Assembly (NCBI GenBank): GCA_023444095.1
Contig: JAEZRP010000022.1
Coordinates: 186,001 to 250,000, forward strand
DNA length: 64,000 nucleotides
Reading direction: 5' to 3'
Source of the DNA: Bacillota bacterium
GTDB lineage: Bacteria; Bacillota; Clostridia; Christensenellales; Aristaeellaceae
Part shown: positions 8,071-15,084 of the stretch, piece by piece
Layout: the number at the start of each line of letters is the position of its first letter
Position numbering within the stretch: position 1 is the first letter of the stretch
Notes under the pieces: model-generated
Database searches by the model: none
Seen by the model: only the letters and a program-made list of their open reading frames with translations
Told to the model about the DNA's origin: nothing
Translations under genes and position numbers: made by a program

Positions 8071-8160
8071 GAGTGATTTTCTCGACCCGCAAGGAGCTGG
8101 AGCGAGTCGGAGCAGCGCTCCGATGTGCGGAGGGACACGCAGCAGGGCGGAAAAAGATCC
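8071..8160. repeat. Long stem-loop repeat, family 2, copy 1
   Basis: About 90 bases run from GTGATTTTCTCG to GGCGGAAAAAGATCC, whose ends pair to a long stem. The interior has GGAGC-x-GGAGCG and AGC-x-GCGCT blocks. The same blocks in the same order occur at about 30552-30642. There is no coding potential. It sits in the 300-base gap between an acetyltransferase and a convergent MFS gene; apart from two terminators I see nothing else there. Confidence 0.65.
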
Positions 8161-8235
8161 GATGTGACGACGACTTCCTATCTGTAATTCATGCGATTCA
8201 CAACAGCCAAAGGTTGCGGCAGTCGCGCTTTGGTA

Positions 8236-8273
8236 CAAAAATGCCGCCGCGCGCACAACCCGCGAGGCGGCAT
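8236..8273 (-). terminator. Intrinsic terminator of the MFS gene
   Basis: Read on the minus strand, ATGCCGCC (8273-8266) pairs with GGCGGCAT (8248-8241) and is followed by a T run. It lies 25 bases beyond the stop codon of the MFS gene. Confidence 0.8.
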
Positions 8274-8297
8274 GTCGACGAATGCGGCGCTTTGCCT

Positions 8298-9539
8298 TCA
8301 GCTCTCCGGCGCTTCCGCGACCGGCGCGGGCGGCAAGCCCTCCGCCACGAACTTTTTGTCCAGCACCAGAACCAGCGCGAAAACGGCGAGAAGCGTGCCG
8401 CTGATGATCAGAATGATCCCGAGCGGCGCACGGTCGCTGAGAACGCCGAAGGTGATGCTCGCCACCATCATGATCGTCGTGGACGCGATCTGCATCAGGC
8501 TGAACACGCGGCCCATCATCTCCTGCGATACCTTCTGCTGCATGAGCGACATCACGGGCGCCTGGAAGCAGGGCATGGTCAGGCCAGCGACCGCCATCAG
8601 CGTCAGATACAGGAAGAACAGGGGCGCGAAGCCCATCGCCGCGGTCGCGAGGCCGAACAGCGCGCTTCCGAAGGCGAGGGTGTGCAGCTTGTTCCGAAAG
8701 CCACCCTTCCAGGCCATGATGCCGCCGCCGATGAGCGAGCCCACGAAGAACACGACCTCGTTGAGCATCATATTAAGCTCCACGTCCGGGACCGCGTACA
8801 CGCGCCGCACGAACAGGGGCGTGAACATCGCGGCCGGCACGATCAGGATGCTGCTGAACGCGTAATAGCTGGTGAGCCGCCTGACGAAGAAGTGGTTCAT
8901 GGAATAGCGAAGACCGTCCTTGAGGTCCGTAAGAATGTGCTGATCCTGCGCGGTGCGCGCCTGCGTCGGGATGCGCAGGGGCATGAGGATCGCGATGGCG
9001 ACGGCCGCCGTGACCACGTCGATCAAAAGGATTCCGGGCAGCGGCAAGAACTTCAGCGCGAGCATCGCAGCCGCCGGGGACACGAGCAGGATGATCGACT
9101 GCATGGTCGCCGTGATGCTATTGACGCGCATCAGCTTGTCCGCGGGAACGATCTGCGGCAGCGCAGCCGAGATCGCTGGCCCCTGAATGCCGCCGCCAAA
9201 CGAGCGGATCGCCGCGATGATAAAGACGGGCGCATAGCCCAGATCGCGCAGCAGCATGATGCCGGACAGGATCAGCGTCGCGAGCGCGATGCCGCCGTCC
9301 GCGAGAATGATCAGCCATTTTCTGTTGTGCCGGTCGGCCCACACGCCGCCGAAAAGGGAGATGAAAATCTGGGGCAGGAACATGCACACGTTGTAGAGCG
9401 CCGCCTGCGTGCCGGAGTTGGTGTCGATCATGATCGACCACATCAGCGCATACTGCACCAGCGAGCTGCCGAACAGCGATACCGCCTGGCTTCCCATGAA
9501 CGCGATGATCTTTTTGTTTCCCTTGAGTGCTTTTTGCAT
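8298..9539 (-). CDS. MFS exporter (MFS_3 / EntS-like)
   Basis: A 413-residue membrane protein with about 12 helices. The signature loop between helices 2 and 3 is GGVWADRHNRKWLI, and the two halves are joined by a polar stretch around PLRIPTQARTAQDQ. It resembles the MFS_3 group, which includes the enterobactin exporter EntS and macrolide exporters such as MefA. Start ATG 9539 is chosen because GGAGGG is 5 bases upstream; an earlier in-frame ATG lacks such a site. Promoter TTGTCG-17-TATACT lies upstream. It is transcribed away from the glutathione peroxidase gene. Substrate unknown. Confidence 0.85.
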   Translation of the reverse strand: MQKALKGNKKIIAFMGSQAVSLFGSSLVQYALMWSIMIDTNSGTQAALYNVCMFLPQIFISLFGGVWADRHNRKWLIILADGGIALATLILSGIMLLRDLGYAPVFIIAAIRSFGGGIQGPAISAALPQIVPADKLMRVNSITATMQSIILLVSPAAAMLALKFLPLPGILLIDVVTAAVAIAILMPLRIPTQARTAQDQHILTDLKDGLRYSMNHFFVRRLTSYYAFSSILIVPAAMFTPLFVRRVYAVPDVELNMMLNEVVFFVGSLIGGGIMAWKGGFRNKLHTLAFGSALFGLATAAMGFAPLFFLYLTLMAVAGLTMPCFQAPVMSLMQQKVSQEMMGRVFSLMQIASTTIMMVASITFGVLSDRAPLGIILIISGTLLAVFALVLVLDKKFVAEGLPPAPVAEAPES

Positions 9540-9586
9540 TTGTTCCCTCCGCATCGATCCGCCGCGCATCGCGCGGCCTTCCATCC

Positions 9587-9615
9587 AGTATAACGGATCG
9601 GCCCGGATTCGACAA
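9587..9615 (-). promoter_or_regulatory. Promoter of the MFS exporter
   Basis: On the minus strand TTGTCG (9615-9610), a 17-base spacer and TATACT (9592-9587). The downstream leader carries a small GC-rich hairpin just before the ribosome site. Confidence 0.7.
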
Positions 9616-9663
9616 GAGGGGTCGCAATTTGCCGACCAAATGGACGGTATTTTCCGCCACGCG

Positions 9664-9691
9664 TTACACTTACCGCATGTCCGGGTAAAAT
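9664..9691 (+). promoter_or_regulatory. Possible promoter of the peroxidase gene
   Basis: TTACAC (9664-9669), a 16-base spacer and TAAAAT (9686-9691), about 50 bases before the glutathione peroxidase ATG. A weak match, listed because it is the best in the divergent region. Confidence 0.4.
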
Positions 9692-9740
9692 ATAGCCAGA
9701 TTGGTACCCATTCAAACATCACCGATAAGGGGGCTCTGCC

Positions 9741-10286
9741 ATGACCATTTACGATTTCACCGTCAGGAACATGGACGGTACGGACAAGTCTCTCTCCGAT
9801 TTCAGGGGAAAGGCGCTTCTGATCGTCAACACCGCGACCATCTGCGGCTTCACGCCTCAATACGGCGATCTGCAGAAGCTGTACCGGAAGTACGCCGAAC
9901 GGGGCTTCGAGATCCTCGATTTCCCCTGCAACCAGTTCGGCAACCAGGCGCCCGGAGACATCGACGAGATTCACGCATTCTGCACCGGCCGCTTCGGCGT
10001 GACCTTCCCGCAGTTCGCGAAGATCGACGTCAACGGCCCCACGGCCGCGCCGCTCTACAAGTTCCTCAAGAGCGAGAAGGCCTTCGGCGGCTTTGACAGC
10101 GCGCACGAGCTGACGCCCGTTCTTGAAAAGATGCTTTCGGCGGAGGATCCCGAGTTCGCCAAGAAGACGGACATCAAATGGAACTTCACCAAATTCCTGA
10201 TCGACCGGGAGGGCAACGTCGTCCGCCGCTTCGAGCCGACGCACGCCGTCGCGCAGATCGACGAGGAAATCGGGAAGCTCCTGTGA
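9741..10286 (+). CDS. Glutathione peroxidase family thiol peroxidase
   Basis: A 181-residue peroxidase of the GPx family. The peroxidatic cysteine is C35 in NTATICGFTPQY; the rest of the active site is Q in FPCNQFGNQ (about 65-69) and W147-N148 in IKWNFTKF. C81 in FCTGRFGVTFPQF matches the resolving cysteine of the 2-Cys, thioredoxin-dependent members, so it probably reduces peroxides with thioredoxin rather than glutathione. It is about 20 residues longer than the minimal form because of a stretch at about 110-142. AAGGGGG lies about 8 bases before the ATG. It follows the divergent MFS exporter. Confidence 0.92.
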   Translation: MTIYDFTVRNMDGTDKSLSDFRGKALLIVNTATICGFTPQYGDLQKLYRKYAERGFEILDFPCNQFGNQAPGDIDEIHAFCTGRFGVTFPQFAKIDVNGPTAAPLYKFLKSEKAFGGFDSAHELTPVLEKMLSAEDPEFAKKTDIKWNFTKFLIDREGNVVRRFEPTHAVAQIDEEIGKLL

Positions 10287-10389
10287 CGGTCGCTCCGCCG
10301 CGGCTTGATAACCGGCTTCCCTCCTTTGCCGCTCGGTGGCCTCCATTGCATTTTATGCTTGATTCTCGACGGAACGGGAGGCGATACCC

Positions 10390-10986
10390 ATGAACTTTGA
10401 TGCGCAGGCGCCCGCGTGGGACACGCAGAGGCGCAAGGCGCGGGCGGAGGCGCTGGCCGGCATCGTGCGCGCGCAGTGGGGCGAGCACCCGGAAAGGGTG
10501 CTCGACTTCGGCTGCGGCACGGGCCTTTTGACGTTCGAGCTTTTCCCCTATGCGGGCGAGATCGTCGGATATGACACCTCCGCCGGGATGGAGGACGCGT
10601 TTCGCGCGAAGATCGCGGAGACGGGCGCAAACAACGTACGGTTCCTCAAAGCCGACGAGCTGGAGCGCGAGACGTTCGACGCAGCGTTCAGTTCGATGGT
10701 GTTTCATCACATCAAGGATGTCGGCGCGGCGATCCGGCGAATCCGGGCGCTTCTTCAGCCGGGCGGGCGGTTCGTTCTGATCGACCTCGACGAGGACGAC
10801 GGCACCTTTCATAGGGACGAACCGGACTTCGACGGTCACGACGGCTTCGACCGGGGGTTCATGCGCGACACGCTCCTGGAGGCGGGCTTCAAAAGCGCGA
10901 GAGTCGAAACGGCCTACGAGGGCGAGCGCGAGAGCGGCGGGGGGAAGATGCGCTACTCCCTGTTCGTCGCCGTCGCGGAGAAATAA
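10390..10986 (+). CDS. Class I SAM-dependent methyltransferase
   Basis: A 198-residue Rossmann methyltransferase. Motif I is VLDFGCGTGLL (about 37-47), the acidic residue ending strand 2 is in VGYDTS, motif IV is FDAAFSSMVFHHIKD, and LLQPGGRFVLIDLDEDD is the post-I strand region. This is the common UbiE/Methyltransf_11-like small-molecule type; nothing points to a substrate. A ribosome site GGGAGG precedes the ATG by 8 bases. It stands between the peroxidase and a small HTH regulator, apparently as a single gene. Confidence 0.85.
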   Translation: MNFDAQAPAWDTQRRKARAEALAGIVRAQWGEHPERVLDFGCGTGLLTFELFPYAGEIVGYDTSAGMEDAFRAKIAETGANNVRFLKADELERETFDAAFSSMVFHHIKDVGAAIRRIRALLQPGGRFVLIDLDEDDGTFHRDEPDFDGHDGFDRGFMRDTLLEAGFKSARVETAYEGERESGGGKMRYSLFVAVAEK

Positions 10987-11010
10987 TTCCTCATCGCTCC
11001 CAAAAAGGAC

Positions 11011-11039
11011 TTGACACGCTCCTCATCATTCCCTATAAT
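11011..11039 (+). promoter_or_regulatory. Consensus promoter of the HTH-hydrolase operon
   Basis: TTGACA (11011-11016), exactly 17 bases, then TATAAT (11034-11039). The -10 box lies inside a large inverted repeat. Confidence 0.9.
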
Positions 11040-11063
11040 GTCGTTATAGGAAGTGATGAGGAG
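11019..11063. promoter_or_regulatory. 45-bp inverted-repeat operator
   Basis: Two 20-base arms (11019-11038 and 11044-11063) match at 18 of 20 positions around a 5-base centre, from CTCCTCATCA to TGATGAGGAG. The repeat covers the spacer, the -10 box, the start point and the ribosome site. Only the right arm would be transcribed, so it should act as DNA, most simply as an autoregulatory operator for the HTH protein encoded 9 bases later. Confidence 0.75.
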
Positions 11064-11071
11064 TTTTTCGG

Positions 11072-11500
11072 ATGGATGAGAGATTCTACACGGTGGACGA
11101 AATATCGGAGATGCTGAAGATGCATCCCAAGACGATCCAACGCTATATCCGGGAGGGCAGGCTGCGCGCAACGAAGATCGGCAAGAGCTGGCGGGTCTCG
11201 GGGCACGACCTGAGCCAGTTTGCCGAGAACGTGCGGGAGGAGGAGCCGGAGGGCCCGCGCGTCACAGCCTCCGCCGTCATTGACATCCGCGTGCGCACGA
11301 GGGACGAGGCGATCCGGATCATGAACGCACTGACCGCCGTCCTCAACGCCAAGCCGCCGGAGTACGGCAAATCGAGCATGCACGCGCAGTCCATCGAGGA
11401 CGGGCGCATGGTGCGCGTCACGCTCTGGGGCGGCGCGCGGTTCATGGAGGCGATGTTCACGCTGGTCACAGCGTTCGAGGAAGAGGAGGAAGAAGGATGA
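11072..11500 (+). CDS. Excisionase/MerR-type HTH regulator
   Basis: A 142-residue protein. Residues 1-52 (FYTVDEISEMLKMHPKTIQRYIREGRLRATKIGKSWRV) form a helix-turn-helix plus wing of the excisionase-like HTH_17 type. The remainder (about 65-137) is a small unassigned domain with alternating strand and helix pattern, followed by an acidic EEEEEEG tail. GATGAGGAG is 8 bases before ATG 11072. The gene overlaps the hydrolase gene by ATGA, so both are made from one message. The large palindrome on its promoter suggests it controls its own operon. Ligand and further targets unknown. Confidence 0.8.
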   Translation: MDERFYTVDEISEMLKMHPKTIQRYIREGRLRATKIGKSWRVSGHDLSQFAENVREEEPEGPRVTASAVIDIRVRTRDEAIRIMNALTAVLNAKPPEYGKSSMHAQSIEDGRMVRVTLWGGARFMEAMFTLVTAFEEEEEEG

Positions 11501-12329
11501 AATCGGTATTCAAATCGCCCGCGTTGCGCGACAGGATTCTGGACCGCTACAACGCGATCCTGAGCGCATTCCCGTTTGAGAAGAGATTCGTGGAGACGCG
11601 CTTCGGGAGGACCTTCGCGCTCGAAGCCGGATCTGCGGGGAACCCGGCGCTGATCCTTTTGCACGGCTCGTGCTCGAACAGCGCGTTCTGGTTCCCCGAA
11701 CTGTGCGCGCTCTCGGAGCGGTTCCGCGTGCTCGCGCTCGATATCCCGGGCGAGGCCGGGAACAGTGCCGACAACCGGCTCGACCTGCGCACGGAGGACT
11801 ACGCCGACTGGCTCCTGGATGCGCTGGACGGCTTTGGGATCGGGCGCGCGTCGGTCGCGGGCAACTCACTGGGGGGTGGATGGCGCTCCGGTTCGCGACG
11901 AAGTATCCCGAGCGGGTCGAAAAGCTCGCGCTCATCGCGCCGGGCGGGCTCTCGGACGTGCATGCGGCCGTGTTTGCGCGCGCAAGCCGCGCGGAGGCGG
12001 AGGGCGAGACCCTGACGATCGATTCGACGCTCACCGGCGGCGCTGAGCTGCCCGCGCCCGTGCTCGAATTCATGAACCTGATCCTTTCGGGCTTCAACCC
12101 CATCGCGGAGGGTCTCCCCCTCTTTTCAGACGGACAGCTTGAGCGGCTTGACATGCCGGTGCTGTTCGTCGGCGGGACGGACGACGACATGCTCGACATG
12201 CCGACGGCCGCGAAGCGGATCGGAGCGCTTCCCGCCGCAGAGGTGATCCTGCTCGAGGGCGCGGGACACATCATTTCAAACGCGGTCGAATATCTTGCGC
12301 CGTTTCTCGGGAATGGGCTGGCGGGATGA
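11497..12329 (+). pseudogene. Alpha/beta hydrolase interrupted by a one-base frameshift
   Basis: The reading frame from ATG 11497 encodes LILLHGSCSNSAFWFPEL (oxyanion loop) up to the nucleophile elbow GNSLGG (Ser124), then runs into nonsense and stops at 12015. The rest continues in another frame: WMALRFATKYPERVEKLALIAPGG through FVGGTDDD (acid) and GAGHII (histidine) to 12329. The break is at a run of six G (11871-11876); one more G would restore a normal hydrolase of about 277 residues. It is either a sequencing slip, a recent inactivation or a slippage-controlled gene. It is coupled to the HTH regulator by an ATGA overlap. Confidence 0.8.
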
Positions 12330-12359
12330 TTTCCGGAACAGGCCTCCGTTTACCAGAAT

Positions 12360-12402
12360 GCGCCCCCGCGCCGCGACGATTGCGGAACGGGGGCGCTTTT
12401 TT
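12360..12402 (+). terminator. Intrinsic terminator of the HTH-hydrolase operon
   Basis: GCGCCCCCG (12360-12368) pairs with CGGGGGCGC (12388-12396), then six T. Confidence 0.9.
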
Positions 12403-12485
12403 CGCGCCGCGATTTCCATGGGGAGCCCGGTTTGTCGTCGCGCTGGCAGGTAGCCGTCAGCCGCCGCCATGCATTCGCCTTCTCC

Positions 12486-13181
12486 CTACACCGCCTGTTT
12501 TTCGATGTCCAGTGAGATTTTTCCATCCCGGATCTCGATGATCCGGTCGGTCTTCTGCGCGACGCGCCGGTCGTGTGTGATGATGAGAAACGTGGTCTTA
12601 TACGCCTCGTTGATGTCGCGCATGAGGCTGTACACGACCTCTGTCGATTCGGAGTCGAGATTGCCCGTCGGTTCGTCGGCCAATAGGATTTCGGGCTTGT
12701 TGATGAGCGCCCGCGCGATGGCCGCGCGCTGCTGCTGCCCGCCGGACATTTTTGACGCCCGATTGTGCATGACGCTTTGAAGCCCCATCAGCTCCATGAG
12801 CTCCTCCGCTCGCCTTTTCACCTCCGGCACCACTTTGCCGCTGCGGATGAGGGCGGGCATGACGACGTTCTCATACGCGGTGAACTCCGGCAGCAGGTGA
12901 TGAAACTGGAAGACGAATCCGATTCGCGCGTTGCGAAGCTCGGCGAGCTCGTTTTTGCGCATGCCGTCCGTGCGGACACCGCCGATCAGCACCTCTCCGG
13001 AGGTCGGGCGGTCGAGCGTGCCGATGATGTTGAGAAGCGTGCTCTTGCCCGAACCCGACGCGCCGATAATGGAGTTGAACGAGTGCGGGGCGATCTCGAG
13101 ATTGACGTCCGTCAGAACCTTGGTTGGAATGTCCGTTCCGTAGACCTTCTCCACGCGCCTTAACTCGATGGCGTTAACCAT
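12486..13181 (-). CDS. ABC transporter ATPase (MacB/LolD-type)
   Basis: A 231-residue ATP-binding subunit with Walker A GASGSGKST (40-48), Q-loop FVFQFHHLLPEFTAYENV, signature MSGGQQQR (about 145-152), Walker B ILLADEPTGNLDS and H-loop IITHDRR. The FQxHHLLPEFTAxENV Q-loop and EPTGNLDS are typical of the MacB/LolD/FtsE group that pairs with FtsX-like permeases. It is the last gene of a three-gene minus-strand operon, overlapping the permease by 8 bases; GGAGGTGAT gives a strong ribosome site inside the permease end. It acts at the cytoplasmic membrane and probably drives export by a mechanotransmission mechanism. Confidence 0.92.
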   Translation of the reverse strand: MVNAIELRRVEKVYGTDIPTKVLTDVNLEIAPHSFNSIIGASGSGKSTLLNIIGTLDRPTSGEVLIGGVRTDGMRKNELAELRNARIGFVFQFHHLLPEFTAYENVVMPALIRSGKVVPEVKRRAEELMELMGLQSVMHNRASKMSGGQQQRAAIARALINKPEILLADEPTGNLDSESTEVVYSLMRDINEAYKTTFLIITHDRRVAQKTDRIIEIRDGKISLDIEKQAV

Positions 13182-14325
13182 TGCGAATCACCTCCATGGG
13201 GTCGAGTCTGGACGAGCGCCGCGCGGGTACGAGTGCGGCGAGCGTCGAGGCGGCGACCGCGATCATCCCGGAGAGCGCGATGAAACCGGGATCGATGAAG
13301 AGCGCCACGACGGGCGTTCCGTCCGGATTGAGCGCGAATTTGGTGAACGCAAGCGCGAGGCCGAGGCCGATCGCGACCCCCAGCAGCGCGCCGATGATGC
13401 CCAGAATCAGGCCCTCGACGAGGAAGATTGCGCTCGCAGCGCGGTTTTTGATGCCCATCGCCTTCAGGATGCCGATCTGCCGCGCCTTCTGCATGACCGA
13501 GATGGCGAGCACGCTCGCGATGCCGAGCACCACCGAGATCATCACGAACACCTGAATCATGAGGCTTGAAATGCTCTGGCCGCTCAATCCGCTCAGGAGC
13601 GACGCATTCTGCGCCTTCCAGTCGTCCACCTTGAGGCCCTCCGGCAGAAGCTTCGCGACCTCCGCCGCGACCGCATCCGCAGCGAAGGGGTCCGTCACCT
13701 GCATCTCGATTGAGGTAAGGTTGTCCCCGTACCCGAACAGTCCCTGCACGAGCGCCGGGTTCCCGATCGCCCACGATCGATTGAGGCTCGAAACCTTGAG
13801 GTCGAACGCGCCCGAGACAACGGCGTCGAGCGTATCCCCCTCAGGCGTGAGGAGCGTGACCACGTCGCCCACCTCGATTCCCGCCTCGTCCATGAGCACG
13901 CGCCCCAGAAGAACCTCCCCCGCTCCGGGCAGCGCGCCCGAAATGAGCGCCTCCGAGAATCGGTAGATGCCCTCGGCGGCAGTGAGGTCGAAGCCGCGCA
14001 CGAGCACGGGCCACGCCTCCCCATCAAAGCGCGCGAAGCCGGAGGCGTCCGCCGCGCCGGAGACGTCCGAAACGCCGTCGATCTCCGCGATCCGGTCCAC
14101 CAGCGCGTCCGCGTCCGCGATCAACCCGCCGCGCGCCGCGGGCAAAACCGTCACCTGGGACGAGCGTCCGATGGTCGTGTCGACGAGGCTCTTCTGAAGC
14201 CCCGCGATGAGGGAGCCGATGAACACCTGCACCGAGACGCCGATGGCGATGCCCACAGCGATCAGCACCGTCTGCCCCCGGCTGGAGGCGAGGAAGCGCC
14301 ACGCGATTCTAAACGCGGTCTTCAT
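13174..14325 (-). CDS. FtsX-like ABC permease (MacB type)
   Basis: A 383-residue permease with one N-terminal helix (about 18-40), a large extracytoplasmic domain (about 45-245) and three C-terminal helices, the MacB_PCD plus FtsX arrangement. VMQKARQIGILKAMGIKNRAASAIFLVEGLILGIIGALLGVAIG is the coupling region of FtsX domains, and LVPARRSSRLDPMEVIRNG is the family C-terminus. It overlaps the upstream B12-binding gene by 17 bases and the ATPase by 8. Two copies per transporter would be expected. Export of peptides, lipids or antibiotics is known for this family; the cargo here is unknown. Confidence 0.9.
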   Translation of the reverse strand: MKTAFRIAWRFLASSRGQTVLIAVGIAIGVSVQVFIGSLIAGLQKSLVDTTIGRSSQVTVLPAARGGLIADADALVDRIAEIDGVSDVSGAADASGFARFDGEAWPVLVRGFDLTAAEGIYRFSEALISGALPGAGEVLLGRVLMDEAGIEVGDVVTLLTPEGDTLDAVVSGAFDLKVSSLNRSWAIGNPALVQGLFGYGDNLTSIEMQVTDPFAADAVAAEVAKLLPEGLKVDDWKAQNASLLSGLSGQSISSLMIQVFVMISVVLGIASVLAISVMQKARQIGILKAMGIKNRAASAIFLVEGLILGIIGALLGVAIGLGLALAFTKFALNPDGTPVVALFIDPGFIALSGMIAVAASTLAALVPARRSSRLDPMEVIRNG

Positions 14326-14986
14326 CTGTACTCCCCCTCGCGTTCAGAATGTCGGCATATGTATTGACGAGGGCGTCGGCTCCGAAGTCGGACGCCTTCC
14401 TGTTCGTCAGCCGGAACGCGCTTCCCGAGACGTAGATCCTGGTGCCCGCCGGAAGCTCCGCGCGCAGCCCGGCGACGATGCGCCCGAGCGGAACGAGGTT
14501 CAGGTAATTGGAAACCGAAAGGCTCACGACGTCCGGCTTCAACTCCCGGGCGGCGGATAGGATGTTCGCCATCGGCGTGTTCGCGCCGATGAACACCGTT
14601 TCGTAGCCCGCCATGGTGTAAAAATCCGCGCCCATGCGTGCGCCCAGTTCGTGGTACTCCTCCTCGGGGCAGGCGAGCATCACCCTGCCAAGCGGCGCGG
14701 AGAGGTTGCGCGCGTCCCGCGCGCGCAGCACGTAGGGAAAGCTCATCTCCACGGCGCTTCTGACGATGCCCGTCATCACGTGCTCGCGCCAGATCATCTT
14801 CTCCTCGTTCTCGCGGCACACGAGGACGGAGTTGAGCGCGGGGGCCAAAATCCGCTCGTAGAATTCCGGCACCGTGACGAGTTCCCGCTCCAGCAGCCCT
14901 CCGCCGTAGCGCAGGGCCTCTTCCCGCTCGCAGTTTACGAGATGCGCCCGAAACGTCTCGAGGAATCCCTTGAGATCGATTTCCAT
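14309..14986 (-). CDS. Cobalamin-binding domain protein
   Basis: A 225-residue protein with a helical cap (about 1-90, B12-binding_2-like) and a Rossmann B12-binding domain. The histidine that replaces the lower cobalamin ligand is H112 in EEYHELG, a variant of DxHxxG with E for D. VSLSVSN and VSGSAF match the SxL and GG segments that hold the nucleotide tail. There is no methyltransferase domain and no HTH, so it looks like a sensor or adaptor as in the B12 modules of CarH/LitR-type proteins. It is the first gene of the operon with the MacB-type transporter, with AGGAGGG before ATG 14986. Only weak promoter matches lie upstream. Confidence 0.8.
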   Translation of the reverse strand: MEIDLKGFLETFRAHLVNCEREEALRYGGGLLERELVTVPEFYERILAPALNSVLVCRENEEKMIWREHVMTGIVRSAVEMSFPYVLRARDARNLSAPLGRVMLACPEEEYHELGARMGADFYTMAGYETVFIGANTPMANILSAARELKPDVVSLSVSNYLNLVPLGRIVAGLRAELPAGTRIYVSGSAFRLTNRKASDFGADALVNTYADILNARGSTDEDRV

Positions 14987-15048
14987 TGGACGACCCTCCT
15001 TTTTTCCTTATTAATAAGCAGAGGCGGTGATTTTGAAACGTGAGGAAT

Positions 15049-15077
15049 GAAAACAGCCGCCGAAAAAACGGCGGCTG
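15049..15077 (-). terminator. htpG terminator
   Basis: CAGCCGCCG (15054-15062) and CGGCGGCTG (15069-15077) form a 9-bp stem; TTTTC follows on the minus strand. It separates htpG from the B12-binding operon. Confidence 0.85.
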
Positions 15078-15084
15078 CGCGGGA

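Noticed and set aside
8073..9593. Long plus-strand frame across the MFS exporter gene
   Set aside because: The minus-strand frame encodes a complete 12-helix transporter with a good ribosome site and promoter; the plus frame starts inside a repeat and is composed of Arg/His/Asp-rich shadow sequence.
11497..12329. Two separate hydrolase genes
   Set aside because: Neither half has a complete fold; the catalytic serine is in one and the acid and histidine in the other, joined exactly at the G run.
15003..15045. Clear promoter of the B12-binding operon
   Set aside because: Only weak -35/-10 matches (TTTCAA with ATTAAT, 17 apart) are visible on the minus strand, so it is not listed as a feature.
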